Assembly (NCBI GenBank): GCA_016715405.1
Contig: JADKAE010000051.1
Span: 31,873 to 95,872, forward strand
DNA from: Saprospiraceae bacterium
GTDB taxonomy: Bacteria; Bacteroidota; Bacteroidia; Chitinophagales; Saprospiraceae
Direction of reading: 5' to 3'
DNA length: 64,000 bases
Shown: positions 1-10,405 of the stretch, piece after piece
How the letters are laid out: every line of letters begins with the position of its first letter
Position numbering within the stretch: the stretch's first letter is position 1
The notes under the pieces: model-generated
Database searches by the model: none
Seen by the model: the letters and a program-made list of their open reading frames with translations, nothing else
What the model was told of the DNA's origin: nothing
Made by a program: the position numbers and the translations under genes

Positions 1-1
1 A

Positions 2-1691
2 CGGATCGAACAATTCCCGCTTTTAAATTTACGAAGCGAACGCAAACGCCCCTTCGGGTTGCTGGCCCGGCGCACCGTCGGCTATGTGCGCACCGATGCC
101 CAACCCATCGGATTGGAAGGCTATTACGACGATGTGCTCGGCGGTCAACCCGGCAAGGAGTTTATGGTGTGCGTAGATCGAAAACACGATTTATGGATTC
201 CCACCGAAGACCTCACCTCGATTGAACCCAAAAGTGGCGACGATATCGTCACCACTATCGATGTCAATATCCAGGATATTACCGAAAATGCCCTCTTGCG
301 CGCCCTTCAATACCACAATGCCGACTGGGGCACCGCGGTGGTGATGGAAGTAAAAACGGGCGCTATTCGCGCTATCGCCAACCTGGGGAAAAATGAAGAG
401 GGTTGGTTCGAAACCTACAATTACGCAGTAGGTTACGCCACCGAGCCCGGTTCTACTTTCAAACTGGCCTCCATGATGGCGTTGTTGGAAGACAACATGA
501 TAAACCTGGAAGATTCGGTCTCTATTGAACACGGCGTTACACAGTACTATGAGGATGTGCTGGAAGACTCTTCGCCTGAAAGCAAAGAACTTGATACAAT
601 TACGGTCCGCAGAGCTTTCGAAATGTCTTCTAACGTAGGCGTTTCTAAAATGGTGACCCAAGCCTACGGCGAACGCAACGCCCTCAACAATAATGAAGGC
701 GCCGCCAGGTATATCGCACATATGAAGGCGTTCAACCTGCATTTACCCACAGGTATCGATATAGAAGGAGAAGCTTCACCTTATATCAAAGAAGCATTCA
801 GCGAAAAGACTCCTGGAGCGGCACTACGCTTCCCTGGATGTCGATAGGTTACGAATCCCGTATCACGCCCTTGCAACTGCTCACGTTTTATAATGCAGTG
901 GCCAACAACGGCGAGATGATGAAACCTATGCTGGTAGAAGAGATCAGGCGTTTTGGACACACCCAGCAGGCGTTTAAGCCTACCGTGATCAAGCGCCGCA
1001 TAGCTTCTAAACGCACGATACAAAAAGCCAAAGAGCTGCTGGAAGGCGTTGTGACACGCGGTACGGCCTATAAATTGGCTACCGATCAATACCGGTTTGC
1101 CGGCAAAACGGGCACCGCTCAGCTCAATTACCGGCGTCGCAAAGGCGGCGCCAATACGATAGGGGGGTATCAGGCTTCTTTTGTGGGTTATTTCCCGGCA
1201 GAAGCGCCGATGTACTCTTGCATAGTCATGATTAATCGCCCGCGCCAGCACGGAATTTATGGCAGCGACGTGGCAGGACCCGTATTCCGCGAAATTGCCG
1301 ATAAGTGCTATTATTCGATTATCGAATTGCACGACCCCTCAACAATGGGCCCCGCCCCGTGTTGGCCGGCGCTAACCTGCCGGGCGGTCATGCGGGCAAT
1401 TCAAAGGAATTGCTGAGCGTACTTAATTTCCTGGAACTGCCCTATTTCGGCAGTGCCGACGGGGAAATGGCCGTGGTCATGGCGCAATCCGACAGTCTGA
1501 TTATTGATAATAGAAGATTACCCGAAGACAAAGTACCCAGCGTGATAGGCATGGGACTGAGAGACGCCCTCTACGCCCTCGAAAACCGTGGACTGCGCGT
1601 CCGCATCAGCGGGGTAGGCAAGGTCGTCACCCAGTCTATTATGCCCGGCACAAGAGCCAGAGGGCAAACGGTCTCTATCAGGCTGAATTGA
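2..1691 (+). CDS. ftsI: Penicillin-binding protein FtsI/PBP3 (division transpeptidase), 5' partial, frameshifted
   Basis: Septal D,D-transpeptidase that cross-links peptidoglycan at the division site; membrane anchored and periplasmic. The N-terminal anchor lies left of the window. An open frame from base 2 already carries the family's 'PFGLLARRTVGYVR' segment. The catalytic motifs follow in order: STFK (about 451-462), SSN (about 625-633) and KTG (about 1104-1112). A PASTA-like domain ends the protein (about 1540-1690). The reading frame breaks twice: near 805 in an A run, and near 1335 in a C run. Restoring one base at each site gives a continuous protein, so these look like sequencing errors. 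It heads the dcw cluster and murE follows after 34 bases. Confidence 0.93.
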
Positions 1692-1725
1692 GAAGAGTTA
1701 CACCATAAGTAGCACAGCAGGACAC

Positions 1726-3195
1726 ATGCTTTTACAGGCAATCATTCAAAACCTTTCGCTAAAAGAAGCGAAAGGAGACCTGAACAGGGAAATTAGTCGA
1801 ATTGATTTTGATTCCCGTCAAGTCCTTGAAAATAGCGCTTTGTAGCAGTTCGGGGTACCCATGTGGACGGCCATGCCTTTATCGAAAAGGCGGTCGGACA
1901 GGGCGCCGTGGCCGTCATTGCCGAAGAGCTTCCCGCCGTGTTAAACCCGGAGGTGACGTATATTCAGGTAAGTGACAGCGCTTCGGCTTTGGCACATATG
2001 GCCGCCAACTGGTACGGTTTTCCTTCCAGGCGATTACGCCTGGTGGGCGTTACCGGCACCAACGGCAAAACAACGACCGCCACGCTGCTTTACGAGTTGT
2101 TCCGGTCGCTGGGGTATAAAGCAGGCTTGCTGTCGACTATTGAAAATAAAATAGGCGATACGGTGGTGCCCGCTACCCATACCACGCCCGACGCACTAAG
2201 TATTAATAGTCTGCTGGCCGATATGGCCGATGCGGGTTGCGACTTCGCCTTTATGGAGGTGAGTTCACACGCCGCCGACCAGCGGCGTATTGACGCACTC
2301 GACTTTGCCGGCGCCATTTTTACTAACATTACGCATGATCATTTAGATTATCACAAGACGTTTCAGGCCTATATAACGGCCAAAAAGGTTCTTTGACATA
2401 TTGCCCAGGACGGCATTTGCACTGATCAATATCGATGACAAACGAGGAGATGTGATGGTGCAGAATACCGCTGCCAATGTTTATCGCTATAGCCTGCACG
2501 CTATGGCTGATTTTAGAGCCAGAGTGCTCGACAATGGCATCGGCGGACTGCACCTCAGTATTAACGGTCAACAAGTTCACGCCCGTCTGATTGGGGAATT
2601 TAATGCCTACAACCTGCTGGCGGTGTATGCCGCCGCTACCTTGTTGGGCCAGGATAGCACCGAAACCCTGGTAGCGCTCAGTCAACTGCGCGCCGCCGAA
2701 GGCCGCTTCGACTACCTGATCGACCCCGGCAGCAATATCTCTGCTATCGTCGATTACGCCCATACGCCCGATGCGCTCGAAAAAGTGCTGGATACTATCA
2801 GCCGGCTGCGCAAAGGCAAAGCGAGGATCATTACGGTGGTAGGATGCGGCGGCGATCGCGACCGCGCCAAGCGGCCCGAAATGGCCAAGGTGGCCTGCCG
2901 GCTCAGCGATCAGGTTATTCTGACCTCCGACAATCCGAGAACGGAACCGCCGGAGCAGATCCTGGCCGATATGCAAGCCGGTATTCCTGCCGATGCCATC
3001 CGCAAAACACTGACATTGGTGGACCGGCGTACCGCTATCCAAACGGCCTGCAGAATGGCTGTAAATGGGGATATCATTTTGGTGGCCGGCAAAGGCCACG
3101 AAAAATACCAGGAGATTAACGGCGTGAAATACCCATTCGACGACAAAGAGATGTTGAAAAACGAACTATTGGCAGATCCTTCTCAACCCGGTTGA
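1726..3195 (+). CDS. murE: UDP-MurNAc-L-Ala-D-Glu--meso-diaminopimelate ligase MurE, frameshifted
   Basis: Cytoplasmic Mur ligase that adds the third residue to the peptidoglycan stem peptide. The ATP loop GTNGKTTTATLLYEL lies near 2050-2095. It is followed by the EVSSHA and HDHLDYH segments and the C-terminal VDYAHTPDAL motif. The DNPRTEPPEQI motif (about 2929-2960) indicates meso-diaminopimelate rather than lysine as substrate. I start at ATG 1726 because the typical 'DFDSRQV' N-terminal motif follows in that frame. Two one-base deletions in T runs, near 1840 and 2392, break the frame; each correction rejoins conserved family sequence (AVRGTHVDGHAF and KVLFDILPRTAF). The usual neighbour murF is absent, and mraY follows. 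Confidence 0.93.
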
Positions 3196-3228
3196 TTTGC
3201 TATATTTAGCGCTCTAAAAAGCACGATT

Positions 3229-4497
3229 ATGCTGATTGAACTTATAGAATGGCTCAATTCAATTTTCGGAAAAATACCGGGTTCGGGTTTGTTCCAGTAT
3301 GTCACGTTTCGGGCAGGCGTCGCTACGATTCTCTCCCTTATCATTTCTATGCTTTTCGGGGGGCGTATCATTAATTATATGCGCCGCCTGCAAATCGGAG
3401 AAAACGTGCACGACCTCGGCCTGCACGGCCAAAAGCAGAAAGAAGGTACCCCCACGATGGGTGGAGTAATCATCATCATGGCTATCCTGATCCCCTGCAT
3501 GCTCATGGCCCGCCTCGACAACGTGTATATCATCCTGATGGTGATCAGCACGACCTGGATGGGACTCATCGGGTTTATCGACGACTATATCAAAGTGTTC
3601 CGCCAGAATAAAGCGGGCCTCAGCGGTAAGTTTAAGATAATGGGACAAGTAGTGCTAGGCGTGATTATTAGCGTGACGATGCTGCTCAGCGACCAGGTGG
3701 TGGTACGCATGAATGTAAAAGAAGCCAAGGCGTTGGAAATCGACCAGTTTCAGGTAGGCGATACGCGCGTGATCAACTCACTGGAAGGAAAACCCGAAAT
3801 GAAAGGAGACTACAAGACTAATCTAACCAATATTCCTTTCATCAAAGGGAATCACCTCGACTACGCCTGGCTGATACCCGGCGTTGACAAGCCTACTTCC
3901 CACAAATGGGTGTGGCTGCTGTTTATCCCGCTGGTGGTTTTTATTGTGACCGCCGTGTCGAATGCAGCCAACCTCACCGACGGGCTCGACGGACTGGCTA
4001 CCGGAGTATCGGGGATTATCGGACTTACTTTGGGGATTTTTGCCTACGTATCGGGCAACGCCATCGCAGCCAATTATCTCAACATCCTGCACTTACCCGG
4101 TACCGCTGAACTGGTGATTTTTGCCGCTTGTTTTTTAGGGGCCTGTTTAGGGTTTTTATGGTATAATTCTTTCCCTGCTCAAATTTTTATGGGCGATACA
4201 GGCAGTCTTACCCTTGGCGGTATAATTGCCGCTATGGCCATCTTGCTGAGAAAAGAATTGCTCATACCGGTACTCTGCGGGATTTTCCTGATAGAAAACC
4301 TCTCGGTAGTATTGCAGGTAGCTTATTTTAAATACACCAAACACAAATACGGAGAAGGACGCCGCATCTTTCTGATGTCGCCCCTTCACCACCACTATCA
4401 GAAACAAGGTATGGCAGAAACAAAAATCGTAACGCGATTCTGGATTGTGGGGATTTTGCTGGCAGTGATTACGATTATTACCCTGAAAATCAGATAA
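3229..4497 (+). CDS. mraY: Phospho-MurNAc-pentapeptide transferase MraY
   Basis: Integral membrane enzyme that transfers phospho-MurNAc-pentapeptide to undecaprenyl phosphate, forming lipid I. The 422-residue frame is intact and matches the longer Bacteroidota form of the family. Visible motifs are GTPTMGG in the first cytoplasmic loop, FIDDYIKV, the NLTDGLDGLATG core and FMGDTGSLTLGG. The end has the histidine-rich PLHHHYQ segment common in this enzyme. Multiple hydrophobic helices are evident along the protein. It sits 33 bases after murE and 10 bases before murD. A TATATTTA box lies upstream and may be a weak promoter, but cotranscription with the cluster is simpler. Confidence 0.97.
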   Translation: MLIELIEWLNSIFGKIPGSGLFQYVTFRAGVATILSLIISMLFGGRIINYMRRLQIGENVHDLGLHGQKQKEGTPTMGGVIIIMAILIPCMLMARLDNVYIILMVISTTWMGLIGFIDDYIKVFRQNKAGLSGKFKIMGQVVLGVIISVTMLLSDQVVVRMNVKEAKALEIDQFQVGDTRVINSLEGKPEMKGDYKTNLTNIPFIKGNHLDYAWLIPGVDKPTSHKWVWLLFIPLVVFIVTAVSNAANLTDGLDGLATGVSGIIGLTLGIFAYVSGNAIAANYLNILHLPGTAELVIFAACFLGACLGFLWYNSFPAQIFMGDTGSLTLGGIIAAMAILLRKELLIPVLCGIFLIENLSVVLQVAYFKYTKHKYGEGRRIFLMSPLHHHYQKQGMAETKIVTRFWIVGILLAVITIITLKIR

Positions 4498-4507
4498 AAA
4501 GTTAGGC

Positions 4508-5816
4508 ATGAAAGTAGTCATTCTCGGAGCGGCGGAAAGTGGAGTAGGAGCAGCCATCCTGGCGCAACAACTGGGTTATGACCTGTTTGTGTCTGACAAA
4601 GGTCAGATCAAAGACAACTATAAACGTGAATTGGAGGCGAGGGCTATTCCCCTGAAGAAGGACAACACACCTGGGAGAAAATGGCCGACGCCGATGAAGT
4701 GGTAAAAGTCCCGGCATACCAGATAAAGCGCCGCTGGTAAAAGAATTTGCAGCGCTCGGCATACCGGTGATCTCTGAAATCGAGTTCGCCGCCCGATATA
4801 CCAGGGCAAATGTCCTGGCTATCACGGGCAGCAACGGCAAAACGACGACCACGATGCTCACCTATCACCTGGCAAAAACAGGCGGTATAGACGCCGTTAT
4901 GGCAGGCAATGTAGGGCTTAGTTTCGCCGCTTGCGTAGCCGACAGCCACCAACCCGATTGGTATGTGCTGGAGGTGAGCAGCTTTCAACTCGACGGCATC
5001 CGTACTTTTCGCCCCAAAGGTGGCCATGTTGCTGAATATTACAGCCGACCACCTCGACAGGTACGAATACCAGTTGGAAAACTACGTGCGGTCAAAGTTC
5101 CGCATCGCGATGAATCAGCAAGCCGGCGACATCTTTCTCTACAACAGCGACGATGCCAATACGGTAGCATTTTTGAAAAGTAACAGCTTTGCGGTGGAAC
5201 CCGAAGCGCTGCACCAGGGTTTGATCGATGGAAAAACGCTTAGCGTCGGCCACCATCGTTTCGACCTCGGCAGCACCCAGTCGAAAGGCATCCACAACGC
5301 CATGAATGCGTTGTTTGCTATCAAAGGGCCCTCGAAATGGGGATAGCGCCCGAGTTGATCCAGCATGGATTGAATACGTTTGTGCCCGTGCCGCACCGCC
5401 TCGAAAAAGTGGCGGAAATCGACGGCGTGGAATACATCAACGATAGCAAGGCCACCAACGTAGACTCGGTCTACTACGCCTTGCAGGCCATGGAAAAGCC
5501 CGTGGTCTGGATTGTAGGAGGGCAGGATAAAGGCAACGACTATGCCCCACTGCTGCCGTTTGTGAAAGAAAAGGTAAAAGCTGTCGTCTGCCTGGGCGTC
5601 GATAATAGCAAGTTGTTCCATGCTTTTAACGAGTTGGTCAACGGGTCTATCGTCGATACACAAAGCATGGCCGAAGCCGTCGAAGCCTCGCGCGATTTAG
5701 CCGCCAGGGGCGACGTAGTGCTGCTGTCGCCGGCCTGCGCCAGTTTTGACCTTTTTAAAAATTACGAAGACAGAGGCGACCAGTTCAGAAACGAAGTAAA
5801 CAATTTGATACAGTAA
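4508..5816 (+). CDS. murD: UDP-MurNAc-L-alanine--D-glutamate ligase MurD, frameshifted
   Basis: Cytoplasmic ligase adding D-glutamate to UDP-MurNAc-L-alanine. The N-terminus has the Rossmann-like VVILGAAESGVGAA segment. It is followed by ISEIEFAARY, the ATP loop ITGSNGKTTTTML (near 4823-4860), LEVSSFQLDGI, NITADHLDRY and the C-terminal NDSKATN motif. The frame breaks about four times (near 4655, 4705, 5020 and 5325). Each break is a one-base gain or loss, and each fix restores known family sequence such as VVKSPGIPDKAPLVK. An authentic pseudogene is unlikely because murD is essential and no second copy is visible. Confidence in identity is high, in exact break positions moderate. Confidence 0.92.
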
Positions 5817-5820
5817 GATT

Positions 5821-6978
5821 ATGTCCACATTTGCTGCACGAATTTATTCCGAACTTAGAGGAGACCGTACCATTTGGGCGATTATCGCCGTGATGGCTAT
5901 CTTCTCTTTGTTGGCGGTGTACAGCTCTACCGGTATGCTGGCGTACCGGGAGCGCGGCGGCAATACCGAGGCATTCCTGTTAAAACACGGACTGGTATTG
6001 ATGGTGGGACTGTTTCTCACTTACGTGGCCCATCTCCTGCACTATATGCGCTATTCGCGCTGGGCGCCTGCGCTTATTACTATCGCTGTGCCCCTGTTGA
6101 TTTATACGGTCGCTTTCGGACCCAATATTAACGAGGCCAGGCGCTGGATTTTGTTGCCTTTTGTGGGGCTCACGATCCAAACCTCCGATTTTGCCAAGCT
6201 GGCGCTTATTATTTATGTGGCGCGGGCTATTTCTACCAAGCAGGAGTATATCAAAGATTTTAACAGCGCCTTTTTGCCCATTATAGTGCCCGTGCTGCTG
6301 ATTTGCGGGTTGATAGCCCTCAGCGCCTTATCTACGGCCGGCGTGTTGTTTGCCGCTTGCCTGGGTATGATGTTTGTGGGCAGGGTGGCCCTTAAGTATA
6401 TTGTTTTGCTGATTATGCTGGGGGTAGTGGTGTTTGCCGTGTTGTTCTTGATGGGGAGTTTTTTCCCCGACTTTATCCGATCAACCACGTGGACATCCCG
6501 AATACAAGAGTTTTTGGCCAACCCCGACGGCGTATACCAGGTACAACAGGCCAAAATAGCCATAGCTAACGGAGGCTGGTTGGGTGAAGGCCCCGGTAAT
6601 AGTATCCAGCGCAATTTTTTGCCCTCTTCCTACTCCGATTTTATCTATGCCATCATTTGTGAAGAGTATGGCGTGCTGGGAGGAGCTTTGCTGATTTCGC
6701 TGTATACCCTGTTGTTTTTCAGGGTAACGCGCCTGGTGACGAAAAGTCCGAAAGCTTTTGGCGCCATGCTGGCCATGGGTTTAAGTATACTACTTGTGTT
6801 GCAGGCATTTATCAATATAGCAGTGGCGGTGCACCTGGTGCCCGTCACGGGTATTACGCTGCCCTTTATCAGCATGGGCGGTACGTCGATCATTTTCACT
6901 TGTATCTCGCTGGGCATTATTCTCAGCGTGAGCAAGTATATTGAAACGGTGGCCCCCGTACCGGTAGAAGAAGAATAA
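5821..6978 (+). CDS. ftsW: Division-site lipid II polymerase FtsW (SEDS family)
   Basis: Polytopic membrane glycosyltransferase that polymerises lipid II together with FtsI at the septum. The 385-residue frame is intact. SEDS features visible are GPNINEARRWILL, the SDFAKLALIIYVAR segment, GNSIQRNFLPSSYSDFIYAIICEEYG and the final LPFISMGGTSII. About ten hydrophobic helices are apparent. ATG 5821 lies four bases after the murD stop, so the two genes are probably translationally linked. The C-terminal tail is short and acidic. RodA is the only close alternative; the dcw position decides for FtsW. Confidence 0.95.
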   Translation: MSTFAARIYSELRGDRTIWAIIAVMAIFSLLAVYSSTGMLAYRERGGNTEAFLLKHGLVLMVGLFLTYVAHLLHYMRYSRWAPALITIAVPLLIYTVAFGPNINEARRWILLPFVGLTIQTSDFAKLALIIYVARAISTKQEYIKDFNSAFLPIIVPVLLICGLIALSALSTAGVLFAACLGMMFVGRVALKYIVLLIMLGVVVFAVLFLMGSFFPDFIRSTTWTSRIQEFLANPDGVYQVQQAKIAIANGGWLGEGPGNSIQRNFLPSSYSDFIYAIICEEYGVLGGALLISLYTLLFFRVTRLVTKSPKAFGAMLAMGLSILLVLQAFINIAVAVHLVPVTGITLPFISMGGTSIIFTCISLGIILSVSKYIETVAPVPVEEE

Positions 6979-6991
6979 TGCAGATTGTATT

Positions 6992-8119
6992 TTGAAACGA
7001 GAAAACGACATATCGCGCCCCATAAGGGTATTAATCAGCGGAGGAGGCACCGGCGGCCATATTTTCCCGGCTATCGCTATTGCCGATGCCATCCGGGAAA
7101 AATCGCCTGATGCGGAGATTTTGTTTGTGGGTGCGAAAGGTAAAATGGAAATGGAGAAAGTCCCTAAAGCGGGATACCCTATAAAAGGCTTGTGGATCAG
7201 CGGGTTTCACCGCAGTCTGGACTGGAGGAATTTGCTTTTCCCCTTCAAACTTTTGTCCAGCATGTGGAAAGCCGGCGACATCGTGCGCCGTTTTAAGCCC
7301 GATGTCGCAGTAGGAGTTGGCGGTTATGCCAGCGGCCCCGTTTTGCGGGTGGCTTCACGGCGCGGAATACCTTGTCTGATCCAGGAGCAGAATTCGTACG
7401 CAGGTGTAACCAATCGCCTGCTGGCGGCAAAAGTGTCGCGTATTTGTGTGGCGTATGACCAGATGGAGCGGTATTTTCCAAAAGAAAAGATCGTCCTGAC
7501 CGGCAACCCGGTGCGCCGCGATTTGCGCGAAGCACACCCCGATAAGGCTGAGGCCGCCAGGTACTACGATTTTTTACCCGACAAGCCAACGCTTTTTGTT
7601 TTCGGCGGAAGCCTCGGCGCCTATCGCCTCAATGAAGCGATGGCAGCCAACGCGGCGCTCCTGGCTCAACACCCGGAAGTGCAGGTGATCTGGCAGGCTG
7701 GCAGCTTATATTACGATCGCTTTAAAGAAAGCGGGACGGCCCAGTTGCCTAATGTTCGCATCCGGCCTTTTATCATAAGAATGGACCTGGCTTATACCCT
7801 CAGCGATGTGGTGATTTGCCGGGCAGGCGCCCTCACTATTTCTGAGTTGTGCCTGCTGGGACAGCCGGCGATACTGGTGCCTTCGCCCAATGTAGCCGAA
7901 GACCACCAGACGAAAAACGCAAAGGCCCTGGTCAACCACGGCGCCGCGCTGATGATCAGCGATAACGACGCGCCGGAGAAGATGATCGAAGAGGCCCTGC
8001 ATTTGCTGACCGACAAAGCGCTGTTGAATAACTTGAGTGAAAATGCTCGCAAACTGGCACACCCCGACGCCGCCGAACGAATCGCCGGCGAGGTGTTGCA
8101 ACTAGCGGCAAAACGATGA
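6992..8119 (+). CDS. murG: UDP-GlcNAc transferase MurG (lipid II synthase)
   Basis: Peripheral membrane glycosyltransferase that adds GlcNAc to lipid I, giving lipid II. The N-terminal GGGTGGHIFPAIAIAD loop is diagnostic, and GSLGAYRLNEA, the ICRAGALTISE segment and VPSPNVAEDHQTKNA complete the two-domain GT-B fold. The 375 residues match the usual length. The start used is TTG 6992; no in-frame ATG lies between it and the glycine loop. An ATG at 6979 is out of frame. It follows ftsW by 13 bases and is separated from murC by an 89-base gap that holds a word-repeat hairpin. Confidence 0.95.
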   Translation: MKRENDISRPIRVLISGGGTGGHIFPAIAIADAIREKSPDAEILFVGAKGKMEMEKVPKAGYPIKGLWISGFHRSLDWRNLLFPFKLLSSMWKAGDIVRRFKPDVAVGVGGYASGPVLRVASRRGIPCLIQEQNSYAGVTNRLLAAKVSRICVAYDQMERYFPKEKIVLTGNPVRRDLREAHPDKAEAARYYDFLPDKPTLFVFGGSLGAYRLNEAMAANAALLAQHPEVQVIWQAGSLYYDRFKESGTAQLPNVRIRPFIIRMDLAYTLSDVVICRAGALTISELCLLGQPAILVPSPNVAEDHQTKNAKALVNHGAALMISDNDAPEKMIEEALHLLTDKALLNNLSENARKLAHPDAAERIAGEVLQLAAKR

Positions 8120-8130
8120 TTGTTTGTGAC

Positions 8131-8196
8131 GGTTTAGTGCATACGCAGTTTAGCTAAACCCAATCGCTAAACCCAATCGCTAAACCCTACTAAACT
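8131..8196. repeat. Intergenic word-repeat hairpin, GTTTAG family (copy 1)
   Basis: A left arm with two GTTTAG words is followed by a right arm in which CTAAACCCAATCG units of 13 bases recur, ending in CTAAACCCTACTAAAC. It fills the murG-murC gap, the only wide gap between adjacent genes in the first half of the dcw cluster. Its sequence is close to the reverse complement of the element at 14063, and the same words return at 56005. Confidence 0.85.
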
Positions 8197-8208
8197 TATT
8201 TCAATAAA

Positions 8209-9588
8209 ATGAATTTGCAGGATTTACATAAAGTGTATTTTATCGGCATCGGCGGCATCGGTATGAGCGCCATAGCCCGGTATTTCCTGAGCCGTGGCGT
8301 GGCCGTCTATGGATACGACCGCACCGAAACGAACCTCACCCAGGCACTCGTGGCCGAAGGCGCAGCTATACACTATACCGACGATCCTGCTTTTATTCCC
8401 GAAGGAATCGACCTGGTGATATACACCCCCGCTATTCCGGCTTCGCATAGCGAATTGGTGTTTTTTCAAAAAAATGAATACCCCATCAAAAAACGCGCAG
8501 AAGTGCTGGGGATCATCAGCCGGGGTATGAAAACGGCCGCAATCGCCGGCACACACGGCAAAACGACTACCTCTTCGATCACCGCGCATTTGTTGCGCAC
8601 CGGTGGTATCGACTGTACGGCATTCCTGGGAGGTATCGTGAAAAACTTCCAGTCCAACTTCCTTATCGGCAAAAGCGATTGGGTGGTGGTGGAAGCCGAC
8701 GAATACGACCGCTCGTTCCTGCACCTGTCGCCCGATATCGCCGTCATCCTCTCTATGGATGCCGACCATCTCGATATCTACGGCGACAGCCAAACGCTGC
8801 TCGATACCGGCTTTATGGCTTTTGCCCGACAGGTAAAACCGGGAGGCCGGCTTTGGGTACAAAACGGACTGATGCCCCAATTCACGGGTTTCGACAATGT
8901 GAGTGGATTTGGCATCGATCAGGGACAACGCCAGGCCAGAAACGTAGGGGTTGAAGACGGTTATTTTGTGTTTGACTACGTGGGCGAAGGAATCACTATC
9001 GAGCGATTGCGTTTGCCCATGCCCGGCCGCCACAACGTAGAAAACGCCACCGCGGCTATCACCGTGGCCTTGCACACCGGTGTCGATGTCTCGGCAATCA
9101 GAGAAGGACTGGCCACTTTTGGAGGTGTAAAACGCCGCTTTGAATTTATCTATCGCGACGAACACACAGTGTATATTGACGATTACGCGCATCACCCCAC
9201 AGAGATCAAAGCGGTGGTACAGGCAGCGCGGCAACTGTTACCGGGAAGAAAACTGACGGGTGTTTTTCAACCCCACTTGTTTTCGCGTACCCGCGATTTT
9301 GCCGCCGGTTTTGCCGAAGCCCTCGACGGCTTCGACGACATACTCCTGCTGGATATTTATCCCGCACGCGAATTGCCTATACCCGGTGTCACTTCTGAAA
9401 TAGTTTTTAACCAAATGAAAAACCCCCATAAACAACTGCTCGACAAGGGCAGCCTGATGAAAGCGCTTTCGCAGCGGCGCCTCGATGTGCTTATGACCAT
9501 AGGCGCCGGCGATATAGATACATTTATAAGCCCTATTGAAGCTATGTTGGCTTCTACTAAAGGGGTTCATAATACAACAGTAGGATGA
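8209..9588 (+). CDS. murC: UDP-MurNAc--L-alanine ligase MurC
   Basis: Cytoplasmic ligase adding the first amino acid to UDP-MurNAc. The intact 459-residue frame carries the dinucleotide-like GIGGIGMSAIARYF start, the ATP loop AGTHGKTTTSSI, EADEYDRSFL, MDADHLDIYGD, PGRHNVENATAA and DDYAHHPTEIKA. The AHHPTE segment is typical of MurC and Mpl. Length and the dcw context favour MurC over Mpl. Its TGA stop overlaps the ATG of ftsQ, pointing to coupled translation. It begins 13 bases after the repeat element that separates it from murG. Confidence 0.96.
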   Translation: MNLQDLHKVYFIGIGGIGMSAIARYFLSRGVAVYGYDRTETNLTQALVAEGAAIHYTDDPAFIPEGIDLVIYTPAIPASHSELVFFQKNEYPIKKRAEVLGIISRGMKTAAIAGTHGKTTTSSITAHLLRTGGIDCTAFLGGIVKNFQSNFLIGKSDWVVVEADEYDRSFLHLSPDIAVILSMDADHLDIYGDSQTLLDTGFMAFARQVKPGGRLWVQNGLMPQFTGFDNVSGFGIDQGQRQARNVGVEDGYFVFDYVGEGITIERLRLPMPGRHNVENATAAITVALHTGVDVSAIREGLATFGGVKRRFEFIYRDEHTVYIDDYAHHPTEIKAVVQAARQLLPGRKLTGVFQPHLFSRTRDFAAGFAEALDGFDDILLLDIYPARELPIPGVTSEIVFNQMKNPHKQLLDKGSLMKALSQRRLDVLMTIGAGDIDTFISPIEAMLASTKGVHNTTVG

Positions 9589-10358
9589 CTGCCGAACTGA
9601 ACAATATACTGAGGCGCCTCACGGGCATCGCACTGCTCTTCGCAGCAGGGGTGATGGTTATTTCTGCCGTGGAACGCAAGGAGTCGAGCGAGGTAGTCGA
9701 AATCAAAGTGAATATTAATCCGCTGGAAAGCGGCAATTCACTGCTCAATGACAAAGATATCCTGAATACGATCGAACGCAGCTTCGGTTATCCGCTTACG
9801 GCACTTCCTGTGGGCGAAGTGGATATAGAACGCCTGGAAAAGGTATTAGAAAGTGACCCCATTATTGCCAATGCCGACGCCTTTATCGGCGCCGACAATA
9901 CGATAACCATAGATATCGAACAACGCGAACCCTTGTTGCGTATCATCGACAACAACGGGCTCAACTACTACCTCGATGTCGATGGCGCAAAAATGCCGAT
10001 GTCCAAACACTTCGCCCCGCGCGTGTTGGTTGCAACCGGCAACATACCGCCCCACACGCCCGATTTTATGCAGCGCAAACGCCACCTGCTCAAAGATTTG
10101 TTCGAACTGACCATGTTCATCAGAAACGACGAATTTCTACAGGCGATGATCGAACAAATCCACCTGAACAATCGGGGCGAGTTTACGCTGGTACCCAAAA
10201 TTGGAGACCACTTGATTCAATTGGGCAGAATGCACGATATGGAAGATAAACTCAACAGACTCAAAATCTTTTATAAAGAAGGTATGCCCTACGAGGGCTG
10301 GCGCAAATACGACGCCGTCGACCTGCGATATAAAGGACAGGTAGTTTGTAAAAGATAA
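9585..10358 (+). CDS. ftsQ: Cell division protein FtsQ
   Basis: Bitopic membrane protein linking early and late divisome components. One transmembrane helix lies near residues 13-28 (TGIALLFAAGVMVISA), with a short cytoplasmic N-terminus and a periplasmic remainder of about 225 residues. A POTRA-like region follows, with LNDKDILNTIERSFGYPL and a later RLKIFYKEGMPYEGWRKYDAVDLRYKGQVVCKR that matches FtsQ C-termini. The 257 residues are in the usual range for Bacteroidota. The ATG overlaps the murC stop. Sequence conservation in this family is low, so placement between murC and ftsA is part of the case. Confidence 0.92.
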   Translation: MTAELNNILRRLTGIALLFAAGVMVISAVERKESSEVVEIKVNINPLESGNSLLNDKDILNTIERSFGYPLTALPVGEVDIERLEKVLESDPIIANADAFIGADNTITIDIEQREPLLRIIDNNGLNYYLDVDGAKMPMSKHFAPRVLVATGNIPPHTPDFMQRKRHLLKDLFELTMFIRNDEFLQAMIEQIHLNNRGEFTLVPKIGDHLIQLGRMHDMEDKLNRLKIFYKEGMPYEGWRKYDAVDLRYKGQVVCKR

Positions 10359-10405
10359 CTGACAAACTATTAATTGCGAGGTGAAACCCCGCGCTTGACC
10401 AAAAC

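Noticed and set aside
2..5816. Pseudogenisation of ftsI, murE and murD
   Set aside because: All motifs are intact, breaks are single bases mostly in homopolymers, and neighbouring nonessential genes are broken in the same way. Sequencing error explains them better.
8131..8196. CRISPR-like or telomere-like array (GGGTTTA words)
   Set aside because: Units are short, without unique spacers, and arranged as inverted arms between genes. Similar elements with quite different words occur elsewhere, so neither CRISPR nor telomere repeats fit.
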